Shown here: positions 26,270 through 35,564 of the stretch, piece after piece
How the letters are laid out: every line of letters begins with the position of its first letter
Position numbering within the stretch: the stretch's first letter is position 1
Assembly: GCA_011390955.1 (NCBI GenBank)
Contig: JAABRM010000029.1
Coordinates: 1-64,000 of the forward strand
Length of the DNA stretch: 64,000 bases
Direction of reading: 5' to 3'
Source of the DNA: Oscillatoriales cyanobacterium
Lineage (GTDB): Bacteria; Cyanobacteriota; Cyanobacteriia; Cyanobacteriales; Laspinemataceae
The notes under the pieces: generated by a model
What the model was told of the DNA's origin: nothing
The model's input: the letters and a program-made list of their open reading frames with translations, nothing else
Database searches by the model: none
Program-made: the position numbers and the translations under genes

Positions 26270-26596
26270 ATGAATCCTCTTGTTAATGCTTTCTTTGTAG
26301 GCCGAGCCCTGGCAGAAGTTGTCAATCAGACGATTGAGAAAACCATCACGAACGCCTTAAGCGAACTGGGTAAGTTTGATGCAGAACAACGGGAAAACTT
26401 ACGCAAGTTTACGGAAGAAGTCATGGAACGTGCCCGCCAAGACTCAGAATCGGTGACTTCAGAAAGCACCGGGTCAGTCACCGGCGCCAATGGGTCAGAA
26501 TCAGAAGATTTACAAGCCACCATTGATGAATTAAGGGCAGAAATTGCCCAAGTCAGAGCGGAATTGCAACGTTATCGTAGCAATTCCCGCACTTGA
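26270..26596 (+). CDS. Conserved cyanobacterial small protein (DUF6825-like)
   Basis: This 108-residue protein has a very conserved-looking N-terminus, MNPLVNAFFVGRALAEVVNQ, then an amphipathic helical segment (LSELGKFDAEQRENLRKFTE). A Ser/Glu-rich linker and a C-terminal coiled coil (LRAEIAQVRAELQRYRSN) follow. Similar proteins are found across cyanobacteria and in plastid-related annotations, with no settled function; the DUF number is given from memory. The start follows GATGTAAGTAAA. It stands alone upstream of the ABC1 kinase gene with a 110-bp gap. Confidence 0.75.
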   Translation: MNPLVNAFFVGRALAEVVNQTIEKTITNALSELGKFDAEQRENLRKFTEEVMERARQDSESVTSESTGSVTGANGSESEDLQATIDELRAEIAQVRAELQRYRSNSRT

Positions 26597-26705
26597 TTAA
26601 TTATGATGAATTATGGCGATTGTCACTGATAAAATAAAGAGTGACAATCGCAGGTTAAACTAATTTAGATACCCTTAGATCCCCTCTGAAAAACGAGTTG
26701 CGCTT

Positions 26706-28502
26706 TTGCCCGTGTCACCTCTAACTGAAACTGATGTTCGAAACCGTCAGCGTCCCTTAAATGGCCAAAATTTAGCCAACTCTGATAGGGACGCACAGAC
26801 TACTGATGCCGTCGGGATTACCCAACGTTCTCACAAGAAAACTTACCGTTGGAGTCGTCCCAACTATTCTCGCTTTCAGCGACGAATTCATATTTGGAGT
26901 TGTGTGTTCAGGTTTACCACTGAACTGTGGCTCAATAGCAAACCGTGGAGCTACCGAAAGGGATATACCGAAGAAGCTAAAGGGATTCGTCGTCGTAAGC
27001 AAGCGATCTGGGTGCGGGAAACTTTCTTGGATCTCGGTCCAACGTTTATTAAACTCGGACAGCTATTTTCTACGCGGTCGGATTTGTTTCCTTCGGAATA
27101 TGTAGAAGAACTTTCTAAGCTGCAAGATAAAGTGCCTGCCTTTAGCTATGAGCAGGTGCAACAAATTATTCAAGAAGAATTTGGCCGCAGCGTGGATGAA
27201 TTGTTCCGCAGCTTTGACCCAGTTCCTTTGGCCGCAGCTAGTTTGGGACAAGTTCACAAGGCGCAGCTAATCAACGGGGAAGAAGTGGTGGTCAAGGTGC
27301 AGCGCCTGGGCTTACAAAAACTCTTTTCCATTGATTTGGCGATCGCCAAAACCATCGCTCAATACTTTAAAAATCATCCCCGTTGGGGTAAAGGTCGAGA
27401 TTGGTTGGGCATTTATGATGAATGCTACAAAATTCTCTACGAAGAAATTGATTATCTCAACGAAGGGCGGAACGCGGACACCTTTCGCCGGAATTTTCGC
27501 GGCGTGAAATGGGTCAAAGTCCCCCGCGTTTATTGGCGCTATGCTTCGCCCAGGGTATTGACCCTAGAATATATTCCCGGAATTAAAATTAGTCATTATG
27601 AAGCGATCGAAGCCGCTGGACTAGACCGGAGAACGTTGGCCAACTTGGGGGCAGAAGCCTATTTACGTCAACTGCTCAATCATGGGTTTTTCCATGCAGA
27701 CCCTCACCCTGGGAATATTGCGGTCAGCCCTGATGGTGCTTTGATCTTTTACGATTTTGGCATGATGGGGTCGATCCGCCGAGATGTTCGGGAAGGACTG
27801 CTGGATCTGTTTTTTGGCATTGCCCAAAAAAATGCCGATAAAGTGGTGACTTCTTTGGTAGAATTAGGTGCCCTAGCACCAATGGAAGACCCAGGCCCAG
27901 TGCGGCGATCGATCCAGTACATTCTAGATAATTTAATGGATCAAACCTTTGAGGAGCAGTCGGTGACACAGATTAGCGATGATTTATATGAAATCGCTTA
28001 TGACCAGCCGTTTCGCTTCCCGGCCACCTTTACTTTTGTGATGCGAGCATTTTCTACCTTAGAAGGGGTGGGTAAAGGGCTCGATCCAGAGTTTAATTTT
28101 ATGGAGGTAGCAAAACCCTTTGCTCTACAGATTATGAGTAATGGCAATGGACTCGATCAAAATAGCTTTTTAGATCAATTAGGTCGCCAAGCAGCGGAAG
28201 TCAGTAGCACTGCTTTCGGTTTACCGGGTCGAATTGAGGATACGATTGAAAAATTAGATCGCGGTGATATCCGTTTGCGTGTCCGCTCTACGGAAACCGA
28301 CCGAGCGATCCGACGGCTAGGTAGTATTCAAATGGGTACGAATTTGGCCTTGTTGGTGAGCGCTTTTACCTTGTCCGCGACGATCTTGTTGGTGAATAAT
28401 TGGGCATGGCTGGCCGGTGCGATCGCCCTGATCGCGGTTTTGCTGGCGGGTAGCTTGATTCGCCTATTAATGGGATTGGATCGGATGGATAAAATGCTGT
28501 AA
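26706..28502 (+). CDS. ABC1/UbiB (AarF) family atypical kinase
   Basis: This 598-residue membrane-associated atypical kinase belongs to the ABC1/ADCK family, tied to isoprenoid quinone metabolism and plastoglobule-type functions in photosynthetic organisms. Hallmarks are the KxGQ motif (FIKLGQLFSTRSDLFP), the Ala-rich loop AAASLGQVHKAQL that replaces the glycine loop, HADPHPGNIAV with the catalytic Asp and DFGMMG. Two C-terminal membrane segments lie at about 550-595. GTG at 26712 or TTG at 26706 are the possible starts. Substrate is unknown. Confidence 0.93.
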   Translation: MPVSPLTETDVRNRQRPLNGQNLANSDRDAQTTDAVGITQRSHKKTYRWSRPNYSRFQRRIHIWSCVFRFTTELWLNSKPWSYRKGYTEEAKGIRRRKQAIWVRETFLDLGPTFIKLGQLFSTRSDLFPSEYVEELSKLQDKVPAFSYEQVQQIIQEEFGRSVDELFRSFDPVPLAAASLGQVHKAQLINGEEVVVKVQRLGLQKLFSIDLAIAKTIAQYFKNHPRWGKGRDWLGIYDECYKILYEEIDYLNEGRNADTFRRNFRGVKWVKVPRVYWRYASPRVLTLEYIPGIKISHYEAIEAAGLDRRTLANLGAEAYLRQLLNHGFFHADPHPGNIAVSPDGALIFYDFGMMGSIRRDVREGLLDLFFGIAQKNADKVVTSLVELGALAPMEDPGPVRRSIQYILDNLMDQTFEEQSVTQISDDLYEIAYDQPFRFPATFTFVMRAFSTLEGVGKGLDPEFNFMEVAKPFALQIMSNGNGLDQNSFLDQLGRQAAEVSSTAFGLPGRIEDTIEKLDRGDIRLRVRSTETDRAIRRLGSIQMGTNLALLVSAFTLSATILLVNNWAWLAGAIALIAVLLAGSLIRLLMGLDRMDKML

Positions 28503-28571
28503 CCGGCAATGATTCCCCCTGAATCGATTTTTTCATACTTACTGTCGCCTGATGCTGAAAAAAGTTGAATT

Positions 28572-29303
28572 ATGAAACGCTATTTTGCGGGTCTAACAGA
28601 TACAGGACTCGTTCGCTCGGTTAATCAAGATGCTTATTATATTGACGACCCTGAAGGACGATTTTTTATCGTCGCTGATGGCATGGGAGGTCATGCTGGG
28701 GGTCAAGAAGCATCTCGAATTGCGGTGGAAACGATCAAAAATCATTTGGAAAGTCAGTGGAATTCCGAGATCGCTTCCCCTGAAATGCTGGAGCAGGCTT
28801 TTCGCCTCGCTAATGAGACCATTGTGGAAGAGCAATTAAGACATCCCGCTTTGAATGATATGGGAACCACCGCTGTGGCTGTGATTTTTCGCGATGACCA
28901 GCCCTGGTGTGCCCATGTGGGGGACTCTCGTTTATATCGTTATCGTTCCCGCGAGTCAAAATTGCTGCAAATTACTGAGGATCATACCTGGGTCGCTCGC
29001 GCAATTCAGGCGGGTCACTTAACTCCAGATCAAGGGCGGAATCATCCCATGCGCCATGTCCTGGCTCAATGTATTGGTCGTCCGGATCTGGAAGAAGTTA
29101 CGGTGACATCGTTTGACGTGCAAGCTGGCGATCGCCTCTTGCTTTGTTCTGATGGCTTGACGGAAGAATTATCCGATGCGGCGATCGCCCATCAACTGAA
29201 ATCAATGCGAGCGATGGAATTGTCTGCCGCCACCTTCGTAGAAGCGGCTAAGGAAAAAGGTGGACGAGACAATATTACCGTGGTGATTATCATAATTTCT
29301 TGA
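28572..29303 (+). CDS. PP2C-family serine/threonine phosphatase
   Basis: This 243-residue metal-dependent phosphatase removes phosphate from Ser/Thr. Motifs are TDTGLVRSVNQDA near residues 8-20, ADGMGGHAGG with metal-binding Asp, WCAHVGDSRLYRYR, LLCSDGLTEEL and the closing GRDNITVVII. Bacterial Stp/PrpC proteins of this size often counteract Hanks kinases. It lies 69 bp after the ABC1 kinase and may share its transcript. Confidence 0.95.
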   Translation: MKRYFAGLTDTGLVRSVNQDAYYIDDPEGRFFIVADGMGGHAGGQEASRIAVETIKNHLESQWNSEIASPEMLEQAFRLANETIVEEQLRHPALNDMGTTAVAVIFRDDQPWCAHVGDSRLYRYRSRESKLLQITEDHTWVARAIQAGHLTPDQGRNHPMRHVLAQCIGRPDLEEVTVTSFDVQAGDRLLLCSDGLTEELSDAAIAHQLKSMRAMELSAATFVEAAKEKGGRDNITVVIIIIS

Positions 29304-29703
29304 ATCGATGCTTCGGCTACTTTAAAAAATATTCATACATCTAATTTGCTGGATTACTGGGAATTTAGCGATCGCCTCCACCAATCCGTGGCTGTGGGTA
29401 AATTCACTGTGAAATATTGATTTAAATAGCCCAGGCAATCGCAATATCGATGATAAATCTGCTGTTGGCGTAGCCTACCGTAGGTAATCGCCCGCCGATA
29501 ATTGGTCAAATTACCGCCTTTAGATCCGCCAAAAAATTGGATCAATTAAATGTATAAAATCCTCAATAAAATTGGTCGATATCAGCGGTAAGCGATCGAG
29601 TATCAGTGCAATCAGGATAAACTTGGATAACTCGACTCTGAACCAGAGTCCATCCCAACCTCCCGTTGACGGGACTTAAATTAAATCAGTCGCGAAAAGC
29701 CTC
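29304..29703. other. 400-bp gap, one short palindrome
   Basis: No convincing gene. A GCGTAGCCTACCGTAGGTAA palindromic repeat lies at about 29466-29485, also present at 38577 and, in part, at 34060. Nothing else is recognisable. Confidence 0.5.
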
Positions 29704-30579
29704 ATGTTTAGACGAATTTTAGTTTCTACGAATTTAACAGACGGTTTATATCGTCTAGGCCAATTTTTACCAAGTTTGGCCGCTGGTGGGATCGAACAAA
29801 TCGTATTTCTCCACTGTGTCCCCTTTTGGTCAAAAGGGCAGATTCCCCGCGAGGATACAGAAAAAATTGAGCAAGCACAAGAGCGCTTGTCTTTCATTAC
29901 CGAAAACATTCCCAATGGGATGGAAGTGGCGATCGAAATTAAATCCGGTTTACCGATCGATCATATTCTCAAAGTCGCTCAAACTTATCAAAGTGAAGCG
30001 ATTCTCGTGGGGACGGAACCGAAAACTTTGCTCACTGACCAACTGTTTGGTGCGACGATCATTGATTTATCGGCTCGGATCAATATTCCCTTGATCAATT
30101 TTCCCACTCCGTTGTTATATGCGTTGACTGCCGAAGAACTGGATTTACGCTGTCGGCACTTATTCCGCTATGTGGGCATTCCTTATGATGATACGGATGC
30201 TTCCCAACAATTGGTGGCGGAATTTAAACGCTATGCGGCACAACGTCCCGCGAATTCGCTGGAACGCTGTATGCTGGGTTGGATTATTGATGCCGGGATT
30301 CTTCGAGAAGTCCCGAAAGATTCTTTACTTAAAGAAGCCCAGGAAAAATTAGCGGCGATCAAAACCGAGTTGCTTCGGCTGGGTTTACAAGTGGATGTAG
30401 AGGTGCGGTTGGGAGAACCTGTTCCCGATATTTTGCAAATTGCCGCCCTGAGCGATATTTGCGCGATCGCTGTTGCGGGTAAAAGTTTAGGCGGTTCTTG
30501 GGAGTGGGGTCGCAATGTCCGGCGCGATATTCTGCGAGGCAGCAGTCAGCCGGTGATCTTTTTCCCCTTACGCTCTTAG
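29704..30579 (+). CDS. Tandem universal stress protein (UspA-like)
   Basis: The 291-residue protein holds two USP-like halves: residues 1-140 (MFRRILVSTNLTDGL, then DHILKVAQTYQSEAILVGT) and 175-291 (LRLGLQVDVEVRLGEPVPDI, then AVAGKSLGGSWEWGRNVRRD). Universal stress proteins bind nucleotides and act in stress survival. The second half keeps a GKS-x-G-G phosphate-like loop near its C-terminus; the first half lacks a clear ATP loop. A 40-residue helical linker separates them. Specific role unknown. Confidence 0.85.
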   Translation: MFRRILVSTNLTDGLYRLGQFLPSLAAGGIEQIVFLHCVPFWSKGQIPREDTEKIEQAQERLSFITENIPNGMEVAIEIKSGLPIDHILKVAQTYQSEAILVGTEPKTLLTDQLFGATIIDLSARINIPLINFPTPLLYALTAEELDLRCRHLFRYVGIPYDDTDASQQLVAEFKRYAAQRPANSLERCMLGWIIDAGILREVPKDSLLKEAQEKLAAIKTELLRLGLQVDVEVRLGEPVPDILQIAALSDICAIAVAGKSLGGSWEWGRNVRRDILRGSSQPVIFFPLRS

Positions 30580-30711
30580 AGTTGATTTCGTTGATTCAGT
30601 TACTTCAGTCTATATTCATGGTCAGAATTGTTGAGGCTTGACGGTCGATTTCTATCAGCCCTCAAGCCTTAACTGCCATTAATCGCTTCATTCACTCGTT
30701 TCTAGCTGCGT

Positions 30712-31959
30712 CTAGTTCCGTTGGTAGCGCATTCCGGGTAACTGGGACACCAGACCCAATAATTCCAACTGTAACAAGGCGCTGGAAACTTCACCGGCAT
30801 TCATTCCCGCTTGTTCCACAATCAGATCGAAAGCGATCGCCTCTGGAGGAATGACCTGAAATACTTGTTTTAAATTAGGTTCCAGGTTAATGGTTGGCGC
30901 GGCAGGGGGCGGCGGCGGATTATTTAATGGCGCGGGATTGTTTAATCGCGTGGCGCGTTGGCGAAGGGGCGCGGATGCAATCTCGCTCGTGGGAATATCC
31001 CCCGCGATCGAATTAGAAAATAGAGACGATTGCTGCGACAGATCCAAAGGTGGCATCGCACCGAGCATCTTCAGTAACTCCGCCTCACTCAGAATCATCT
31101 CCGCACCATTTTTCAAAAGTTTTAAACAGCCTTGGGAGTTATAGTCATCAATGCGACCGGGCAACACATAAACATCGCGGCAAAATTCATTGGCTTGATG
31201 AGCCGTAATCAACGCCCCCGACCGTTCTGGCGCCTCCATGACTAATAAAGCACGGCTGAGTCCGGCAATAATGCGATTCCGCTGCGGAAAGTGGCGGGCG
31301 TTGGGGGTAGTCCCCCTGGGGTATTCACTGAATACCAGTCCTTGAGCCAGAATTTGTTGATATAGGGTGCGGTTTTCTGCGGGATATATCACATCCACCC
31401 CGGTGCCCAACACCGCCAGGGTGCGTCCTCCGGCAGCTAAACAAGCGTGATGGGCTTCCGTATCAATGCCTTTGGCCATGCCGGAAACAATGGTAAAGCC
31501 ACATTTGGCCAGCACTGTAGCAATACGCCGCGTCCAGCGTTTGCCATAGTCCGAGGGACTGCGGGTGCCGACGATGCCGATCGCTGGGCGGTTGGCCAAA
31601 TTTTCCTCTGGGTCGATGGTGCCTCGGTAATATAGCAGGGGCGGAGGGCTGGGGATTTGCAATAGCAAACGCGGATAGTCCGGGTCAACCGGCGTCCAAA
31701 AGTGGGGATTTTTTTGACAATGCTGCTGATACAGGGTGTTGGGGTGAATCCGCGATCGCTGTTCCATGATGGTGGCAATCATTTTTTGACCCAATCCTTC
31801 CACCCGACTTAAGGCAGTGGGAGAAGCTGACCACGCGGCGACTAAACTACCAAACTGTTGATTTAAACGATGCAGTGTCACCGGACCAACTCCAGGAATT
31901 TGTGACCAAGCGACCCAAAATATCCGTTCTTGAATTCGTTCTTCTCCCCGTTCTTGCAC
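30712..31959 (-). CDS. dprA: DNA-processing protein DprA
   Basis: DprA protects incoming single-stranded DNA and loads RecA during natural transformation. GTG at 31959 is chosen: it lies one base after the stop of the upstream gene and begins MQERGEERIQERIFWVAWSQ, whereas longer starts run into that gene. The 415-residue protein has an N-terminal SAM-like region (IPGVGPVTLHRL), the Rossmann-fold core with GIVGTRSPSDYGKRW, GMAKGIDTEAHHACL, RNRIIAGLSRALLVMEAP and SGALITAHQA, and a C-terminal winged helix (IVEQAGMNAGEVSSALLQLE). A Pro/Asn-rich linker of about 30 residues precedes it. Coupled to the YdcF gene. Confidence 0.95.
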   Translation of the reverse strand: MQERGEERIQERIFWVAWSQIPGVGPVTLHRLNQQFGSLVAAWSASPTALSRVEGLGQKMIATIMEQRSRIHPNTLYQQHCQKNPHFWTPVDPDYPRLLLQIPSPPPLLYYRGTIDPEENLANRPAIGIVGTRSPSDYGKRWTRRIATVLAKCGFTIVSGMAKGIDTEAHHACLAAGGRTLAVLGTGVDVIYPAENRTLYQQILAQGLVFSEYPRGTTPNARHFPQRNRIIAGLSRALLVMEAPERSGALITAHQANEFCRDVYVLPGRIDDYNSQGCLKLLKNGAEMILSEAELLKMLGAMPPLDLSQQSSLFSNSIAGDIPTSEIASAPLRQRATRLNNPAPLNNPPPPPAAPTINLEPNLKQVFQVIPPEAIAFDLIVEQAGMNAGEVSSALLQLELLGLVSQLPGMRYQRN

Positions 31960-31960
31960 C

Positions 31961-32626
31961 CTACGGACTCCAAAAAAAACGCGCGTACATATAAGCAATT
32001 GCCTCAGATAAAATTGAGCGAACTCCTTCGCTGTACTGCCACCAAGTTTGAGGATCGTAGTCCTGGGGCGGCAGGGCGATCGCGCCGACTTTGACTGAGG
32101 GTTCTAGTGCTTTTTTAAATATTAGCCAACTACGGCGAGTATGGGGACCGAGGGACAATAAATTTATGGAATCGATCTGTAAATCAGAGGTCGATAGCCA
32201 ATCCCGCAAAGCGATCGCGCAGTAATAAGTCCGATCTTTAATCGCGTTTGGGCCTGGAACCGCGACTAATTGGTCGGGATTTAAACCTAATGCTTGAAAT
32301 GTGGCCCCTGACAATTCCGCAAAGTTTTTATATTCCGCCAAGTAAAAACCAATGGGCACCGGGGCGCCGGTGGTAATCACTTTTTGATAACCGCGATTTT
32401 CAAATTCGGCGATCGCCCCTTGGATGCCATAATCTGGCAGCCAACCTTCCACCACCAAGACATCCGCTTGCGGCAAAGGAGCATTCACCGATAAAAAAGT
32501 ATAAATATTGCTAAAAATTCCTAGCATACAACCGAGCGATAATAGCCCAAAAAATACCCAGCCTTTCAGGGTTAATGTCCAAGTTTCTCTAAGAGAAATT
32601 AGTCCCATTTTTCTGATTAATTTCAT
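31961..32626 (-). CDS. YdcF/SanA-like (DUF218-type) membrane protein
   Basis: This 221-residue protein has one N-terminal membrane segment (GWVFFGLLSLGCMLGIFSNI) and a periplasmic DUF218/YdcF-type domain opening ADVLVVEGWLPDYGI, with ITTGAPVP and the later LLSLGPHTRRSW. The family includes SanA and ElyC, linked to envelope and peptidoglycan-precursor homeostasis, and a conserved acidic/His pocket is implied. It is the first gene before dprA with one base between them. Confidence 0.82.
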   Translation of the reverse strand: MKLIRKMGLISLRETWTLTLKGWVFFGLLSLGCMLGIFSNIYTFLSVNAPLPQADVLVVEGWLPDYGIQGAIAEFENRGYQKVITTGAPVPIGFYLAEYKNFAELSGATFQALGLNPDQLVAVPGPNAIKDRTYYCAIALRDWLSTSDLQIDSINLLSLGPHTRRSWLIFKKALEPSVKVGAIALPPQDYDPQTWWQYSEGVRSILSEAIAYMYARFFWSP

Positions 32627-32694
32627 AGTAACATACAGCCAAGAATCATTTTGCTTTTGATTTATAAGCAGCAGGCGATCGACAGATTCGAGGG

Positions 32695-33780
32695 CTACAA
32701 ATGACCTTTTTGGGCAATATAATCCGCAATTTGCCTGATGGCATCACGCATCGCTGTATCGGCATATACCCCATCATCAATTACGGTTAAAATATATTTA
32801 TTTCCCGAAATTTCCATCGCTAAAGTTGTGCCAATTACCCAAGAATTTTGCCCAGTTTTTTCCCCCAACCACTTGGCAGAGGAACCTTTTAATGCGGCAA
32901 ATCCTAATTCGCGATCGTGTTGTAGCCCCAACAGATAAATTAATCCATCATCTCCAGGATGCTGACGATGATAAATTTGCACCATCATTTCCGTCAGTTC
33001 ATTGGTCGTTGAAGTATTTAACTGTTCTCCCGCATCATCAGGGATGACAATATCCCCAATAAATTTAGCATGAACGCGGGTGGCTCGGTAGCCGCGACTT
33101 TCTAACACTTGGTTAATATAATTTCTGCCTAAGTAGTCAATCAGTTGATTGGGAGCAATATTACTGCTGTTGACAATCATTTCTGATAATAATTTACCCA
33201 GGGGATAATTTTGTTCTACTTCTAGATCGGAGGCATCTTCGGTAAAGTTACCTTCACTGATATAAATCTGGTTATTCAGACTAATCTTTTCCCGATTCAC
33301 TCGATCTAAAAGAGTGACGGCGATCGGTAGTTTCATTAAACTGGCGACACTGATTGGGACTTGGTTGCCTCGGAGGTACCAACAGGTTCTCTGAAGATTA
33401 CAAACGGTAATCTTTACTTTGGTTGATAGGCCACTTGCTTGGGCAATTTGCGCTAAGATTTTAGAATTAGAATCTTGAGAATTAGAATCTTGAGAATTAG
33501 AATCTTGAGAATTAAAATGTTTAGAGTTAAACTGTTTAGAGTTAGAATATCCCGGTGATACCACAGATTTTTTTTCTGGTGGCTTAGTCTCCACCGCAGA
33601 ATTTGTGGCCAACAAATTCTGCCCGAACTGGGAGCCGAAAATCAGGTAAGCCACTAACCCAATTATACTAGAAGCGAAACCACAGCCAATCATAAAACCT
33701 AAACAGTTAGTCCAGGAAAAAAAGGTGACAGGTTTCAGGAGAGAATCGACCGATCCAGAAATACGGTTCTGAGATAACAT
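32695..33780 (-). CDS. Membrane-anchored class A beta-lactamase-fold serine hydrolase
   Basis: The 361-residue protein has a membrane anchor at about 27-50, a low-complexity linker (78-106) made of NSQDS repeats, and a penicillin-binding beta-lactamase-fold domain. Active-site motifs are S147-L-M-K150, S205-S-N207 and K308-T-G310, all present; the Glu166-type loop of true class A beta-lactamases is not obvious. Cyanobacterial proteins of this type may be carboxypeptidases or esterases rather than resistance enzymes. The linker arises from a 15-bp repeat (AGAATCTTGAGAATT). A piece of this gene is copied at 34081-34195. Confidence 0.88.
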   Translation of the reverse strand: MLSQNRISGSVDSLLKPVTFFSWTNCLGFMIGCGFASSIIGLVAYLIFGSQFGQNLLATNSAVETKPPEKKSVVSPGYSNSKQFNSKHFNSQDSNSQDSNSQDSNSKILAQIAQASGLSTKVKITVCNLQRTCWYLRGNQVPISVASLMKLPIAVTLLDRVNREKISLNNQIYISEGNFTEDASDLEVEQNYPLGKLLSEMIVNSSNIAPNQLIDYLGRNYINQVLESRGYRATRVHAKFIGDIVIPDDAGEQLNTSTTNELTEMMVQIYHRQHPGDDGLIYLLGLQHDRELGFAALKGSSAKWLGEKTGQNSWVIGTTLAMEISGNKYILTVIDDGVYADTAMRDAIRQIADYIAQKGHL

Positions 33781-34408
33781 ATTAATGACAGGCTGAATTT
33801 TAGCTATTCTCTTAATATATTAAAGATAAAAATCCAAATCGGTCAAGGTTTTTGTCCAGATTTTTTGAGATTTTTTGAGATTTTTTTGGCTATTTTTGGC
33901 GGAAATTGTCCGTAAGCCTTAATTTATGGGCATTCTTGAGGCAAGCGGCTGGCAGGGATTGGCGCTAAAAGCTTTAGACAGCAAAAATTTACCATAACTC
34001 TAGCGGGAAATATGCCGGAAGATGAGAAGGTTGTTGAGAAATGATATCCCGCGATTACCTCCGGTAGGCTACGCCAGAGAGATTAATCGGTCATCTCCAG
34101 GATGCTGACGATTATAGATTTGCACCATCATTTCCGTCAGTTTATTGGTTGTTGTTATTGGTTGTTGAAGTATTTAACTGTTCTCCAGCATCCGCCGGAA
34201 TACAAATCCTTAGCATCACCCTTAAATTATTCTGCTTTTTTACCTGTTGAGATTCATCACTTTGTCTTGAAGCGCGATCGTTTAGATATCTGCTTTTCTT
34301 CTTTCCTAGTTCTTTACTTTTTAGGTTTACGGTTCAAAGTAGAGGCGGTGATTTCAGCTTGCCATCTCAAGTTCAAAGATTGTTTAATCGAAAAAAGGCA
34401 GTTTAACC
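33781..34408. other. 628-bp gap holding a copied gene fragment
   Basis: Apart from the beta-lactamase-like fragment at 34081-34195 and a CTCCGGTAGGCTACGCC palindrome near 34060, nothing is recognised. Three ATTTTTTGAGATTTTTT-like repeats lie at 33855-33890. Confidence 0.5.
34081..34195 (-). pseudogene. Copied internal fragment of the beta-lactamase-fold gene
   Basis: This stretch repeats 32934-33041, with ATCTCCAGGATGCTGACGAT and ATTTGCACCATCATTTCCGT identical. A few substitutions and an insertion of about 13 nt that adds ATTGGTTGTTG repeat units break the frame. It is a non-functional gene-conversion or duplication scar about 1.1 kb from its source. Confidence 0.85.
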
Positions 34409-35275
34409 ATGTTAACCAATCAAATCATTCAAGCCAACTTATTAGACACAGAACCATTGGCTAATCAGCAGTTTGACATAAATGGCTCTAACTATGATGA
34501 CTCTGACTATGATGATTCTGACATAAATGATTCTGACTATGATGATTCTAACTATGATGACTCTGACTATGATGGCTCTAACTATGATGATTATGATGAT
34601 TATGATGATTCTGACATAAATGATTCTGACATAAATGATTCTGACTATGATGATTCTGACTATGATGATTCTGACATAAATGATTCTGACATAAATGATT
34701 CTGACATAAATGATTCTGACTATGATGATTATGATGATTCTGACATAAATGACTCTAACTATGATGACTCTAACTATGATGATTCTAACTATGGAGATAA
34801 CAATGATGTGGATCATCTCACGGGCATGAGTCTAAATGATTTTTCATCTGACCTGGAGGAACAGGATAATTTATTAACCTACTTTAATGAAGAGTTTTAT
34901 CGCCAGAATAACCCAGATGTCGATGCAGCGATTCGCCAGGGACTATTTAATTCTGGGTTAGAACACTATATTTTATATGGTCAAAAAGAAGGTCGGACAG
35001 GAAATTCTTTATTTAACGAAGATTACTATCTGAGTAGTAATCCCGATGTTAGTAAAGCGGTGGCTGAAGGGATGTTTAAATCAGGGGCGGAACACTTTAT
35101 TAAATATGGATGTGATGAGGGACGTAACCCAGGCTCAGGATTTGATAGTAATTTCTATTTGACTCAAAATCCTGATGTGGCTCAAGCGATTCAAAATGGA
35201 GGTTTTGATAGTGCCTTTGACCATTTTGTCCAGTTTGGTCAGAGTGAAGGCCGGATCTCAACGGGTGATATATAG
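34409..35275 (+). CDS. Asp-rich repeat protein with three NPDV repeats
   Basis: The 288-residue protein starts MLTNQIIQANLLDTEPLANQ, then has an acidic low-complexity block (about 20-135) of DSDYDDSDIND-type repeats. Three 42-residue units follow with the pattern F-x-x-x-(F/Y)-Y-x-x-x-NPDV-x-x-A(I/V) and H-(F/Y)-x-x-(Y/F)G-x-x-EGR. NPDV repeats occur in large secreted cyanobacterial proteins, often beside Ca-binding repeats. No signal peptide is visible. The TAG stop lies inside the terminal inverted repeat of a MITE, so the original C-terminus may have been longer. Confidence 0.7.
   Translation: MLTNQIIQANLLDTEPLANQQFDINGSNYDDSDYDDSDINDSDYDDSNYDDSDYDGSNYDDYDDYDDSDINDSDINDSDYDDSDYDDSDINDSDINDSDINDSDYDDYDDSDINDSNYDDSNYDDSNYGDNNDVDHLTGMSLNDFSSDLEEQDNLLTYFNEEFYRQNNPDVDAAIRQGLFNSGLEHYILYGQKEGRTGNSLFNEDYYLSSNPDVSKAVAEGMFKSGAEHFIKYGCDEGRNPGSGFDSNFYLTQNPDVAQAIQNGGFDSAFDHFVQFGQSEGRISTGDI
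34480..34795 (+). repeat. Asp/Tyr/Asn minisatellite in the repeat protein gene
   Basis: Units of GACTATGATGATTCT (15 bp) alternate with GACATAAATGATTCT (15 bp) and short TATGATGAT variants. All lengths are multiples of three, so the frame survives unit gain or loss. Confidence 0.9.
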
Positions 35276-35373
35276 CAATCGTCAGAGTTATGAAGTACAA
35301 AAAAAATCTGTCATTCCCGCGCAGGCGGGAATCCATAAAACCTCTGTACTTCATCCGCATTGCTACCGCTATA
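35271..35373. mobile_element. MITE-like element, copy 2 (opposite orientation to copy 1)
   Basis: It begins TATAGCAATCGTCAGAGTTA, contains TGTCATTCCCGCGCAGGCGG and CCTCTGTACTTC, and ends ACCGCTATA. It is the reverse complement of copies 1, 3 and 4. Its first bases supply the stop codon of the preceding gene. Confidence 0.75.
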
Positions 35374-35474
35374 TAGCAATCCTATTTAAGTTGTAATATT
35401 TTGGGAAATTTAACCCATATCGTAGGGGTAATTTATGAATTACCCCTACCAAAACCTCTAAACGGATTGCTATA
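35372..35474. mobile_element. Second MITE type sharing the same ends
   Basis: It starts TATAGCAATCC and ends GGATTGCTATA, an 11-bp perfect terminal inverted repeat. The interior differs from the other family and contains a palindrome at about 35422-35449 (TAGGGGTAATTTATGAATTA). It abuts copy 2 with one TA shared. Confidence 0.7.
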
Positions 35475-35478
35475 TAAT

Positions 35479-35530
35479 TATAGCAATTTTCATGGTTATG
35501 AAGTACAAAAAAACTGTCATGCCCGCAGGG
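35479..35530. mobile_element. Truncated MITE-like element
   Basis: TATAGCAATTTTCATGGTTA then TGAAGTACAAAAAAACTGTC matches the left half of copy 2. The homology then stops. Confidence 0.6.
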
Positions 35531-35564
35531 GTTAAAAACCCCCTTAGCTAATAGCGAAAATCAT

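Noticed and set aside
34442-34816. 124-codon minus-strand frame with Ile/Val/Arg repeats
   Set aside because: Antisense of the Asp-rich minisatellite; a repeat with unit length divisible by three opens all frames.
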